Positions 39,299 to 47,201 of a stretch of DNA of 64,000 nucleotides are shown one piece after another. Every line of letters starts with the position of its first letter. Position 1 is the first letter of the stretch. A program made the translations under genes and the position numbers. A model generated the notes under the pieces. That model saw nothing but the letters and a program-made list of their open reading frames with translations, searched no databases and was not told the DNA's origin. The stretch is from Amycolatopsis echigonensis (GTDB taxonomy: Bacteria > Actinomycetota > Actinomycetes > Mycobacteriales > Pseudonocardiaceae). Where the stretch lies: contig NZ_JACJHR010000031.1 of assembly GCF_014174495.1 (NCBI RefSeq), positions 1 through 64,000 on the forward strand, in the 5' to 3' direction.

Positions 39299-39386
39299 CA
39301 ACTTCTCGTCCCCTGTACCGGAGCCGATCCCGCCCGCGGTATTTCCGCAGGCAGTGGCTCCGGCGGACGATTGTGGAGCACCACCC

Positions 39387-39405
39387 GGGCCTTGCCGCAA
39401 GCCCC
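39387..39405 (-). promoter_or_regulatory. Rifamycin-associated element (RAE)
   Basis: On the - strand the site reads GGGGCTTGCGGCAAGGCCC, the 19-bp near-palindrome described upstream of rifamycin-inactivation genes in actinobacteria. It lies 89 bp from the rox start, in the right orientation and position to mediate rifamycin induction. Confidence 0.88.
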
Positions 39406-39422
39406 GGGGTGCGCTATATGTT

Positions 39423-39454
39423 GAAGTGGGCAGGGAGAACTCCCCGCCCACTTC
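39423..39454 (-). terminator. Hairpin between methyltransferase and rox
   Basis: GAAGTGGGC/GCCCACTTC outer stem with GGGAG-AA-CTCCC inside, one mismatch between. It follows the methyltransferase stop by 19 bp and separates it from the RAE/rox promoter. Confidence 0.75.
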
Positions 39455-39473
39455 TGTCCCCAGTGGACTTTCC

Positions 39474-40118
39474 TCAGCCCTCCTTGCGGGCTGTCAAGTA
39501 CGCCTGCCGCGTCGCTTCGAAGCTCGGGCCAGGCTCGCGCACCAGCCGCGCGTCCACCACGAAACCGGCGTCGGTCAGCAGCTGCGCGACGAAATCCGGG
39601 TCAAGCCGGTAGGCATCCGCCGCGATGTCGTGGCCGTAGGCGTTCTCGATGCGGCGGTGCTCGTTGTCGCCCACCTGGAACGCGGTCAGCAGCCAGCCGC
39701 CCGGACGCAGCACCCGCACGAGTTCCTTGGCCACCACCGGAAGCTCCTCGGGCGGCGTGTGGATCAGCGAGTACCACGCGAGCGCCCCGGCGAGGGAGCC
39801 GTCTTCGAGGTCGAGCGCGGCGAGGGAGCCCACCTCAAACCGCAGGTGCGGATGCGTCCGGCGGGCGACCTCGATCATCGCGGGGGACAGGTCGACGCCG
39901 AAGACGTCCAGTCCCAGCGTCTTGAGATACCCGGTCAGCCGACCGGGGCCGCAGCCCAGGTCGCCGACCGGCCCTTCGCCGACGAGTTCGGCGAAGGCGG
40001 TGAGCACCGCGCGGTCCCAGGTGGCGTCCTGAAGGAAGTCCTTCAGCAGCTCGGCGTAATTCTCAGCGACAGTGTCGTACGCGGTCCGCGTCTCGGTTAC
40101 GTAAACAGGTTCGGTCAC
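39474..40118 (-). CDS. Class I SAM-dependent methyltransferase
   Basis: A 214-aa enzyme with the Rossmann methyltransferase motifs: VGDLGCGPGRLTGYLKTLGLDVFGVDLSPAMIEVARR (motif I and II), GALAWYSLIHTPPEELPVVAKELVRVLRPGGWLLTAF (motifs III-V). N-terminal AYDTVAENYAELL is typical of the Methyltransf_11/25 group. Acceptor unknown. GTG at 40118 has only a weak ribosome site. Upstream of rox on the same strand but separated by a hairpin, so probably an independent unit. Confidence 0.88.
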   Translation of the reverse strand: MTEPVYVTETRTAYDTVAENYAELLKDFLQDATWDRAVLTAFAELVGEGPVGDLGCGPGRLTGYLKTLGLDVFGVDLSPAMIEVARRTHPHLRFEVGSLAALDLEDGSLAGALAWYSLIHTPPEELPVVAKELVRVLRPGGWLLTAFQVGDNEHRRIENAYGHDIAADAYRLDPDFVAQLLTDAGFVVDARLVREPGPSFEATRQAYLTARKEG

Positions 40119-40170
40119 GGGCAGGGACAGTAGCCCGCGCCGCCGCGCCCTGTCCGGCGAAACGCGCGGA

Positions 40171-41787
40171 CTAGACGCGAGCGCGGGCGATGATCGCGGA
40201 AGTGTCGGTTCCAGCGGGCAAAGTACCGAAAGCCAGGCCCCAGTCGCCGCCGAACCGCGTGCCGCAGAACGCGTCCGCCACCACCCGAGGCGCGTGCCGC
40301 ACCAGCAGCGAACCCTGCAGCACCAACGCCATCGACTCGACGACCCGCCGCGCCCTGAACTCCAGATCGTCCACATCGGACAGATCCTTCTTGAGCCGGT
40401 CGACCGCGTCGTCGAGGCGCGCGTCCCCGCCCGCGGCCAGTTCGACCTCGGCGAAAAACGCCGCCACGGACTCCGGCTGCCGTCCCATCGCGCGCAGCGC
40501 GTCGAGCGCCGCGACGTTGCCCGAACCCTCCCAGATCGACATCAGCGGCGCCTCCCGGTACAGCCGCGGCATGCCCGATTCCTCGACATACCCGTTGCCG
40601 CCAAAGCATTCCAGCGCCTCGGCCGCGTGCATCGGGGCCCGCTTGCACACCCAGTACTTCGTCACGGCGAGCCCGAGACGGCGGAACGCCTGCTCCTGCT
40701 CGTCGTCGCGCCGGTCGCCCGCGGCCGCCAGCCGCATCGACGCCGCCACCGCCGCTTCCGCCTCGATCACCAGGTCCGCCAGCACGTTCGCCATCAGCGG
40801 CTGGTCCACCAGCGCCTTGCCGAACGCGTGCCGGTGCGTCGCGTGGTGCACCGCGCGGACCGCGCCCAGCCGCATGCCCGACGCACTGCCGAGCGCGCAG
40901 TCGAGCCGCGTGTTGTTGACCATCTCGATGATCGTGCGGACCCCGCGGCCCTCCTCGCCGACGAGCCAGCCCACCGCGTCGTCGTACTCGATCTCCGACG
41001 ACGCGTTCGACCGGTTCCCGAGCTTGTCCTTCAAACGCTGCAACCGGATCGGGTTCAGGCTGCCGTCCGGGAGCACGCGGGGGAGCAGGAAGCAGGACAG
41101 CCCGCCCGGAGCCTGCGCCAGCGTGAGGAACATGTCCGACATCGGCGCGCTGGTGAACCACTTGTGCCCGACCAGCCGGTAGCTGCCGTCGCCCACGGGC
41201 CGCGCTGTGGTGGTGTTCGCGCGGACGTCCGAACCGCCCTGCTTCTCGGTCATGGACATGCCCGCGATCAGGCCGCGTTTCGTGCTCGGCTCGCGGAGCC
41301 CGAAGTCGTACTCGGTCGAGGCCAGCAGCGGCTCGTACTTCTCGGCCAGCTCGGGATTGGCGCGCAACGCCGGAACCGCCGCGTAGGTCATGGAAATCGG
41401 GCAGGTGTGCCCCGCCTCGGACTGGCTCCAGACATAGAACTTCGCCGCCCGCGCCGCGTGCGCGCCCGGCCGCTCGTCCCGCCACGGCGCGGCCTGCAGC
41501 CCGTGCGACACCGCGACGTTCATCAGCTCGTGCCAATGCGGATGGAACTCGACCTCGTCGATCCGGTGCCCGTAGCGGTCGTGCGTGCGCAGCACCGGCT
41601 CGTTCTCGTTGACCAGCCGGCTCCACTCCTGCACCTGCTCGCTGCCGGCCAGCCGCCCCAGCTCGTGCAGCTCGTCGACGACCCACGACGCGTCGGTGCG
41701 CCCGACCGCCTCCGCCAGCGCCGGATCGGCCGCGACGTCGTGCTCCAGCGGCGGAACCTGATTGACGACCTCATGCGTTGCGGGCAT
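40171..41787 (-). CDS. AidB-like acyl-CoA dehydrogenase family protein
   Basis: A 538-aa flavoprotein, the length of AidB (about 540). It has GHTCPISMTYAAVPAL, GLIAGMSMTEKQGGSDVRANTT (the AidB/ACAD signature), GHKWFTSAPMSDMFLTLAQA, and the C-terminal helical region ECFGGNGYVEESGMPRLYREAPLMSIWEGSGNVAALDALRAM with the catalytic-base region. AidB acts in alkylation protection and binds DNA; whether this protein does so or is a plain dehydrogenase is open. Its start overlaps the TetR gene by 17 bp, so the two are coupled. Confidence 0.88.
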   Translation of the reverse strand: MPATHEVVNQVPPLEHDVAADPALAEAVGRTDASWVVDELHELGRLAGSEQVQEWSRLVNENEPVLRTHDRYGHRIDEVEFHPHWHELMNVAVSHGLQAAPWRDERPGAHAARAAKFYVWSQSEAGHTCPISMTYAAVPALRANPELAEKYEPLLASTEYDFGLREPSTKRGLIAGMSMTEKQGGSDVRANTTTARPVGDGSYRLVGHKWFTSAPMSDMFLTLAQAPGGLSCFLLPRVLPDGSLNPIRLQRLKDKLGNRSNASSEIEYDDAVGWLVGEEGRGVRTIIEMVNNTRLDCALGSASGMRLGAVRAVHHATHRHAFGKALVDQPLMANVLADLVIEAEAAVAASMRLAAAGDRRDDEQEQAFRRLGLAVTKYWVCKRAPMHAAEALECFGGNGYVEESGMPRLYREAPLMSIWEGSGNVAALDALRAMGRQPESVAAFFAEVELAAGGDARLDDAVDRLKKDLSDVDDLEFRARRVVESMALVLQGSLLVRHAPRVVADAFCGTRFGGDWGLAFGTLPAGTDTSAIIARARV

Positions 41788-42376
41788 CCGAACCTCCCAG
41801 TGACCGCACGACGAACGTGCTCAACTCGCTGACCTCCGCCGACCCGCCGCTGGTCAGCGGGCCGATCAACACCTCCGCGGCGGCACCGACCAACGCCGCC
41901 GCACTGACCGCCGCGTCCTGCGCGGGCAACACCCCGGTCCGCACTCCTTCGGCGACATGCTCGGCCACGACGTCCCGGAACACCCGCCGGAACTCGAGCC
42001 GCTCCGCGTCGATCACCGCGTCCACCGGCTCGGCCAGCAGCGCATACGCCAGCCGCGGCGCCTTCAACGCCCGCACCGCGAACGTCTCGAACACCGCCAC
42101 GACCCGCGCCACCGGATCGGCCGGTCCGCCCGCGGCCGACCGCACGGCCTCGACCTCGCGGGACACGACCTGCCGGAACACCCGCACGACCAGGTCGGCC
42201 TTGGTAGGGAAGTGCCGGTACACCGTGCCCACCGCCACGCCCGCCCGCTCCGCGACGGCGGCTACCGAACAGCCGGAGTACCCGTGCTCGGCCAACTGCC
42301 GCACGGTGGCGTCCAGGATGCTGTCCCGGAGCGCGTCGAGGCGCTCCTGGACTTTGGGCGTTCTGCGGTAGGCCAC
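41771..42376 (-). CDS. TetR family transcriptional regulator
   Basis: A 201-aa repressor: HTH RDSILDATVRQLAEHGYSGCSVAAVAERAGVAVGTVYRHFPTKADLVVRVFR and a C-terminal domain with FAVRALKAPRLAYALLAEPVDAVIDAERLEFRRVFRDVVAEHV. It is the first gene of an operon with the AidB-like dehydrogenase and has an operator-like palindrome just upstream, so it likely autoregulates the pair. Confidence 0.9.
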   Translation of the reverse strand: MAYRRTPKVQERLDALRDSILDATVRQLAEHGYSGCSVAAVAERAGVAVGTVYRHFPTKADLVVRVFRQVVSREVEAVRSAAGGPADPVARVVAVFETFAVRALKAPRLAYALLAEPVDAVIDAERLEFRRVFRDVVAEHVAEGVRTGVLPAQDAAVSAAALVGAAAEVLIGPLTSGGSAEVSELSTFVVRSLGGSDARNA

Positions 42377-42384
42377 GGGAAGAA

Positions 42385-42401
42385 GTGAACCATCGATTCA
42401 C
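42385..42401. promoter_or_regulatory. TetR operator candidate
   Basis: GTGAA-N7-TTCAC, 9 bp upstream of the TetR start codon (reads GTGAATCGATGGTTCAC on the - strand). Confidence 0.65.
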
Positions 42402-42505
42402 AACTTGCGTCAACGGCTGCCCACCCCTGCCGGTTACCGGACGCGCGGTGCCGGGCTACGTGCAGCCGCTTATTCGCTTGCCGCGCCAGCTCTTCCGCCA
42501 GGACC

Positions 42506-43381
42506 ATGTCCCGTATGCGCTTCTCGGTCAACATCCCGAACTTCGGCGACTTCGCCGACGCCCGGACCGTGGCGAGAGTGGCGGCAGCGGCCGAACAAGA
42601 AGGCTGGGACGCGCTGTTCCTCTGGGACCACGTGGTCCACGACAAGGAAAAACGCCGCGGCGCGCCGTTCGGCGATCCCTGGATGCTGCTGACCGCGGCC
42701 GCGCTGGCGACCACCAAGCTCAAGATTGGCACGCTGGTCACCGCGGTGCCTCGCCGCCGTCCGGAGCACCTCGCCCGCCAGGTCGCCACTCTCGACGCCC
42801 TCAGCGGCGGACGGGTCATCTTCGGCACCGGCCTCGGCGGGCCGATCAAGGACGAGTTCGGCAGTTTCGGCGAACCCACCGACCCGGTCGTCCTGGCCGA
42901 GCACCTCGACGAAAGCCTCGGCCTCCTCGACCGATACTGGTCCGGCAACCCGGTCGACCACGACGGCAAGCACTACCAGGTCCGCGACGTCACCCTCCTG
43001 CCCGCCACCGTCCAACAGCCGCGCCCGCCGGTCTGGCTGGCCGCCGTCTGGCCCAACCGCAGGCCGGTCCGCCGCGCCGCGCGCTGGGACGGAATCGCCC
43101 CGCTGTTCAAGAACGCCACGCACGGCGTCGTCCCGGGAGCCGACGACGTCCGGGACGTCGTTTCCTACGCCCGGAAACACGGCGCGGGGGAGAAGTTCGA
43201 GATCGTGGTCGGCGGCAGCACACCGGGCGACCCGGCCCGGGCCCGCGACCTGATCGCCCCGCTGGCCGAAGCCGGCGCGACCTGGTGGGACGAACGGCAG
43301 CTGATCACCACCAGCGACCTCGACCGCCTCGAACCCACCCTGCGCCGCATCAGCCAAGGCCCGCCCAGGGGAGCGGACTAG
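42506..43381 (+). CDS. LLM class flavin-dependent oxidoreductase
   Basis: A 291-aa luciferase-like monooxygenase fold: FSVNIPNFGDFADARTVARVAAAAEQEGWDALFLWDHVV, ATTKLKIGTLVTAVPRRRPEHLARQVATLDALSGGRVIFGTGLGG, and EHLDESLGLLDRYWSG. Uses FMN or F420; the substrate is unknown. ATG at 42506 has AGGA upstream; a second ATG at 42515 is possible. Its stop overlaps the stop of the convergent GHKL gene (CTAG). Confidence 0.9.
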   Translation: MSRMRFSVNIPNFGDFADARTVARVAAAAEQEGWDALFLWDHVVHDKEKRRGAPFGDPWMLLTAAALATTKLKIGTLVTAVPRRRPEHLARQVATLDALSGGRVIFGTGLGGPIKDEFGSFGEPTDPVVLAEHLDESLGLLDRYWSGNPVDHDGKHYQVRDVTLLPATVQQPRPPVWLAAVWPNRRPVRRAARWDGIAPLFKNATHGVVPGADDVRDVVSYARKHGAGEKFEIVVGGSTPGDPARARDLIAPLAEAGATWWDERQLITTSDLDRLEPTLRRISQGPPRGAD

Positions 43382-43971
43382 ACCTCGACCGCCAGCACCC
43401 GGCTCAACCGCTCCGCCAACGGCCGCACCGACTCGGCGGACACCTCGCCGCCCAACCCGGCAGCAGGAAGGAAACGGACCGTCGTCCCTGTCGTCCCGTC
43501 CGACGGCACCGCGACCAGTTCGCCCGCCGGAACGCCGTGGCGATACCGCTGCGTCCACGCGCCCTCGGCCCGGCGGTTCGTGTGCACCAACCACTCGCTC
43601 AACGCCGCGACCACCGACATCCCGTACCGCGGATGCCCGTCAGGGAGGGGAGTGGCGGGCGGAGAATCGAAGTACCGGAAGTCTTTCGTCGCCATCACCG
43701 GCTTCCGCACCGGCCGCCCGTCGTCGCCGACCGCCATCTGCGTCCCGCGCCCGTCGTCCGAAACGGAAACCGAACCGTCCGGGTGAAATTCGACGACCGC
43801 ACGACCCGCGCCCCGGTCCTCAGCCTCGTCGGCGGCGTAGGCGAGCACCTCGAGAATCAGGTGACGCGTCCCGGTCGGCGCGTACCGCGCCGGATTCTCG
43901 CGGATCAGCCGCAGATGCTCCGGATCGTGCTCACGAGACCAGTCGTGCGTCGTCGGCTCAGGCAACGGCAT
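43378..43971 (-). CDS. Stand-alone GyrB-like GHKL ATPase-fold protein
   Basis: A 197-aa protein that covers only the ATP-binding domain of a GyrB-like GHKL ATPase: HLILEVLAYAADEAEDRG (N box), VSVSDDGRGTQM (G1), GHPRYGMSVVAALSEWLVHTNRR (ATP-lid/G2) and GTTVRFLPA. No transducer, Toprim or other gyrase domain follows. The Mg-binding Asn of EVxxNAxDEA is Tyr45 here, so ATP hydrolysis is doubtful. ATG at 43971. Function unknown. Confidence 0.75.
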   Translation of the reverse strand: MPLPEPTTHDWSREHDPEHLRLIRENPARYAPTGTRHLILEVLAYAADEAEDRGAGRAVVEFHPDGSVSVSDDGRGTQMAVGDDGRPVRKPVMATKDFRYFDSPPATPLPDGHPRYGMSVVAALSEWLVHTNRRAEGAWTQRYRHGVPAGELVAVPSDGTTGTTVRFLPAAGLGGEVSAESVRPLAERLSRVLAVEV

Positions 43972-44031
43972 CCGTCCATCCTGCCACCGACGCTTGACCT
44001 GGCGCGCGCTCCAGCACCTACCTTCGCGGCC

Positions 44032-44742
44032 ATGACCACAACACTCATCACTGGTGCCACCAAAGGACTCGGCTACGAAACCGCCCGCCGCCTGGTCGCC
44101 GCCGGACACACTGTCTACCTCGGCGCCCGCGACGCCGCCCGCGGCCAGCGAGCCGCGGAGGAACTCGGCGCACGCACCGTCCAGCTCGACGTCACCGACG
44201 AGGCGTCGGTCCTCGCGGCGGCGAAAACCGTTGAGGCGGACGGGGGACTGGACGTGCTCGTCAACAACGCAGGCATCGCTGTCGAACTGAAGAGCGATGG
44301 GGAATCGGTCGGCGCAGTGGAAACCACCGCCGACCTGATGCGGGAAACGTTCGAGACCAACGTCTTCGGCGTCGTGCGAGTGCTGCACGCGTTCCTGCCG
44401 CTTCTGCAACGCTCGTCCGCGCCGGTGGTGGTGAACGTGAGCAGTGCGCTGGGATCGCTTGGCCGCGTGACGGACCCGGCGACGCACCAGTACGCGTACC
44501 GCGGCGTGGCGTACCCGGCGTCGAAGGCTGCGGTGAACATGGTGACCGTGCAGTACGCGAAGGCGTTCCCGGGGATCCGGATCAACGCCGTCGAGCCGGG
44601 CTACACGCGGACGGACATCAACGGACGCCGCGGCGGACAGCCGGTCGAACAGGGCGCGGAGATCATCGTCCGGATGGCGCAGATCGGAACCGACGGACCG
44701 ACCGGCACGTACACGGACATCGACGGCCCGCTCGCGTGGTGA
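44032..44742 (+). CDS. Short-chain dehydrogenase/reductase
   Basis: A 236-aa classical SDR: TLITGATKGLGYETARRL (TGxxxGxG cofactor loop), VNNAGIAVE (NNAG), VVNVSSALGS (catalytic Ser) and YPASKAAVNM (YxxxK), with NAVEPGYTRTD after it. The Arg-rich TVYLGARD after the second strand suggests NADP(H). Substrate unknown. ATG at 44032. Confidence 0.93.
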   Translation: MTTTLITGATKGLGYETARRLVAAGHTVYLGARDAARGQRAAEELGARTVQLDVTDEASVLAAAKTVEADGGLDVLVNNAGIAVELKSDGESVGAVETTADLMRETFETNVFGVVRVLHAFLPLLQRSSAPVVVNVSSALGSLGRVTDPATHQYAYRGVAYPASKAAVNMVTVQYAKAFPGIRINAVEPGYTRTDINGRRGGQPVEQGAEIIVRMAQIGTDGPTGTYTDIDGPLAW

Positions 44743-44793
44743 GGCAGTTCAGCGGGCGAGCGGGTCTGGGATCCCGCCCAGCCGCTTACTTGA

Positions 44794-44809
44794 CATAATG
44801 TACATTATC
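44794..44809. promoter_or_regulatory. CATAAT-N4-ATTAT site 1
   Basis: CATAATGTACATTATC; ATAATGTACATTAT is a perfect 14-bp palindrome next to TTGACA at 44790-44795. Shares 11 fixed bases and spacing with the site at 45351-45366. Candidate recombinase binding site or operator. Confidence 0.6.
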
Positions 44810-45035
44810 GGCGTTTTGCTGACCTGCTGATCAGCGAGTTGAGGAGAGGTTTCCTGAGGGTTCTGACGCCGTCGCAAGACTTGTCTCCGCACGCTTCGAC
44901 GTGGGCTGCCGGTGGCTGAGTCAGTCAGCGTCAGCTGACGTCGCTTCGCGGCACGTGCGCTCCTGCGGCCTCTGGTCGAGTCCTGAGTCGTCCTGCCGGA
45001 GTGCAACCCAGGAGTCCCCGACGAGAACTGCCGTC

Positions 45036-45080
45036 CCAGTCGTGCTTAATTCGTCACCGTGACGAATTAAGCACGACTGG
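45036..45080. repeat. 45-bp perfect palindrome
   Basis: Two exact 22-bp arms (left arm begins CCAGTCGTGCTTAATTCG) meet at a single central base, 45058. It could extrude as a cruciform or act as an RNA hairpin or a dimer binding site. Confidence 0.8.
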
Positions 45081-45163
45081 CTGGACGTTGAGGTTGGAGC
45101 ACAACAACTTTGCCGGACGTGCCGACACGCGCTCAGGCAGTCCGAACATCCACTCGACCAGAT

Positions 45164-45208
45164 CACCGCGTCACAGATCCGGCCCAGCACCGGATCTGTG
45201 ACGCGGTG
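45164..45208. repeat. 19-bp perfect inverted repeat
   Basis: CACCGCGTCACAGATCCGG and its exact complement around a 7-nt loop (CCCAGCA). No T tract follows on either side, so a simple terminator is less likely. Confidence 0.75.
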
Positions 45209-45347
45209 CCTGCACCGTCCTGAACACGGACATTGTGCACCGCACGGGGAACTTCCGGAGCCAAACGAGCAGATCGGAAAGTGCTGTCCCCCAAGGGGAT
45301 TCAACCCCTTCTCAGGCCTGGTCGAACCCCTTCTGCAGCCATGTTTC

Positions 45348-45369
45348 ATGCATAATCGCTATTATGCAT
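45348..45369. promoter_or_regulatory. CATAAT-N4-ATTAT site 2, extended palindrome
   Basis: ATGCATAAT-CGCT-ATTATGCAT, perfect 9-bp arms, ending 58 bp before the recombinase ATG. Core identical to site 1. Candidate crossover site or operator of the recombinase gene. Confidence 0.65.
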
Positions 45370-45427
45370 CATATATCAGACGACGGCTAGCGTCGAAATT
45401 GTCGGTGCTGTGCGGTACAAGATCACT

Positions 45428-46423
45428 ATGCTCGTTTCCGAGGCACAGCAAGCGTTCTTCGCGGCACGGCGGCCGCGCAAGGACTCGCCGCACACCACTG
45501 CCGCCTACCGGCGGGACCTCGCCGGGATCACCGCTCTCCTGCAGGCGGAGCTGGGTCGCGACGAGGTGGACGTCGAAGAGCTGACCGCGCCGGTGCTGCG
45601 GGCCGCCTTCGGCGCGTTCGCCGACAACCACGCGAAAAGTTCGGTGTTGCGGGCGTGGTCGACGTGGAACCAGTTCCTCACCTTCTGCGTGTCGGACGGA
45701 CTGCTCCCGGGCAATCCGATGGGAGCAGTCGCGCGGCCCAAGACTCCCCCGCTCACGCCGAAACCCTTGCGGGGCGAGGAAACTCCCGAGCAACTGCTGA
45801 CCGCGGCGGCCGACGGGGCCCGGCGCGCGCGGGATCCTTGGCCGGAGCGGGATGTGCTGGTTCTGGCGCTCGGGCTGGTCGCGGGCCTGCGGGCAGCGGA
45901 AATGCGCGCGCTCACGCCCCGGTCGGTGGTCGGGCGTGACGGTGAACTGCGGCTGCACGTCCACGGCAAGGGCAGCCGGGACCGCTCGATCCCGGTACAG
46001 CCGGCAATGGCGAAGCTGATCGAGGACTATCAGGCTTCGTGCCGCCGTCGCTTTCCCCGGCAGCGTTTCCCGGCGAGCGAACCGCTGCTGCGAGATCGGG
46101 CGGGCAACCCGATCGGCCGCGGCGCGCTGGAGTACCTGGTGAAGTCGTGCTACCGATGGGCAGGTCTGCACGACCGCGTGCCGACGGGCGCGAATCTTCA
46201 CGCCTTGCGGCACACCTTCGCCACACGGCTGGCCGAAGACGGGGCTACCGCGTCGGAGATCATGTCCTTGCTGGGGCACGCGAGCTTGGCGACGAGTCAG
46301 AACTACATCGAGGCGACCGGCCGGGAACAGCGAGCGGCCGCGGCGAGCAATCGGACCTATCGCGCGCTCAACGGGTTGTCTCGGAAAGAAGACACCGCGC
46401 GGGAGGCCGATGTGATTGCATGA
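45428..46423 (+). CDS. Tyrosine-type site-specific recombinase
   Basis: A 331-aa XerC/D-like recombinase with an N-terminal SAM-like domain (DSPHTTAAYRRDLAGITALLQ ... SVLRAWSTWNQFLTFCV) and catalytic residues Arg in GLRAAEMRAL, Lys in HGKGSRDRS, HALRHTFATR (HxxR), LLGHASLATSQNYIEAT (His and Tyr). All appear intact. ATG 45428 is preferred over GTG 45410; neither has a good Shine-Dalgarno site. The palindromic region upstream probably includes its target or control sites. It differs clearly from the recombinase at 18226. Confidence 0.9.
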   Translation: MLVSEAQQAFFAARRPRKDSPHTTAAYRRDLAGITALLQAELGRDEVDVEELTAPVLRAAFGAFADNHAKSSVLRAWSTWNQFLTFCVSDGLLPGNPMGAVARPKTPPLTPKPLRGEETPEQLLTAAADGARRARDPWPERDVLVLALGLVAGLRAAEMRALTPRSVVGRDGELRLHVHGKGSRDRSIPVQPAMAKLIEDYQASCRRRFPRQRFPASEPLLRDRAGNPIGRGALEYLVKSCYRWAGLHDRVPTGANLHALRHTFATRLAEDGATASEIMSLLGHASLATSQNYIEATGREQRAAAASNRTYRALNGLSRKEDTAREADVIA

Positions 46424-46427
46424 GCGC

Positions 46428-46892
46428 GTGACTGACGAACCCTCGCGCATCGTGCGCGCCAGCCGAGAGATCGAGGCCCCCGCGGAGCGGATTTTCGAGC
46501 TGATCGCCGACCCGGCGCAGCAGCCGAGCTGGGACGGCAACGACAACTTGGCCGAGGCCGAGCCGGGCCAGCGGGTCCATGCGGTCGGCGATGTGTTCAC
46601 CATGACGCTGACGTACAGCGGTGTGCGGCGGAACCGCATCGTGGAGTTCGAGGAGGGTCGCCGGGTGGCCTGGCGGCCGTCGGAACCGGGCCGGGAGGAG
46701 CCGGGGCATCTGTGGCGCTGGGAACTGAAGCCGCTCAGCGCGACGCGGACCGAGGTGACACACACCTACGACTGGTCCGACCTGGATCCCGACGACACGG
46801 GGCGGAACTCCCGCGCCCGGTCGACGACGGTCGAGATGCTGGAGTCGTCGCTGGAGAATCTGGCCAAGGCGGCGGAGCGTCCGCAGTCGTAG
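46428..46892 (+). CDS. SRPBCC family (polyketide cyclase/dehydrase-like) protein
   Basis: A 154-aa START-like fold: IVRASREIEAPAERIFELIADPAQQPSWDGND, VFTMTLTYSGVRRNRIVEFEEGRRVAWRPSEP and WRWELKPLSATRTEVTHTYDWSDL. These bind hydrophobic ligands. GTG at 46428 lies 4 bp after the recombinase stop; a TTG at 46416 overlapping the recombinase is an alternative. Same strand, so possibly co-transcribed. Confidence 0.85.
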   Translation: MTDEPSRIVRASREIEAPAERIFELIADPAQQPSWDGNDNLAEAEPGQRVHAVGDVFTMTLTYSGVRRNRIVEFEEGRRVAWRPSEPGREEPGHLWRWELKPLSATRTEVTHTYDWSDLDPDDTGRNSRARSTTVEMLESSLENLAKAAERPQS

Positions 46893-47201
46893 CCCGGGCG
46901 CGGGCCGTCTGAGCGCTGGCTCGCACCACGGGTGGGCTGGGCTTGGACGCCGCGACCCGTCGACAATGAATCGCGCAGATGCTCCCCCGGGCTTATCTCC
47001 GACGCCGTGGAGTTGCCGCGTCCTGGGAAGGGGAGGGACCAGTTCAGCCTCTCCCCTGCGCCGGGCGGTTCGGCATTGTCCTTCCCGGTTCTCAGATGTC
47101 CGCGGTGGCGTGCCGCGCGCCGATGCGGCGGGCAAAGGCTGACTTCGCGATGATCCTGTCGACGGCGGAGCAACGCTGTCGTGGGTTTGTTGCCCGCTGG
47201 G
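46893..47201. other. 309-bp gap without recognisable gene
   Basis: Short frames exist on both strands but none has a start context or family resemblance. No strong hairpin or promoter was seen. It lies between the SRPBCC gene and the decayed MerR gene. Confidence 0.6.

Larger units (their letters stand above)
44743..45427. other. 685-bp palindrome-rich non-coding region before a recombinase
   Basis: No gene is convincing here on either strand; two short frames exist only because a long palindrome reads the same both ways. The region holds CATAAT-N4-ATTAT sites at both ends, a 12-bp palindrome CGTCAGCTGACG at 44929-44940, a 45-bp palindrome and a 19-bp inverted repeat (listed separately). This density is unlike any other gap in the window. 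Confidence 0.75.

Noticed and set aside
44921..45349. Two opposite small frames encoding similar peptides
   Set aside because: They share a peptide only because both read the 45-bp palindrome; no ribosome sites or family matches.
46932..47153. Possible small gene between the SRPBCC and MerR loci
   Set aside because: No ribosome site, no hydrophobic or domain pattern, and codon usage looks non-coding.
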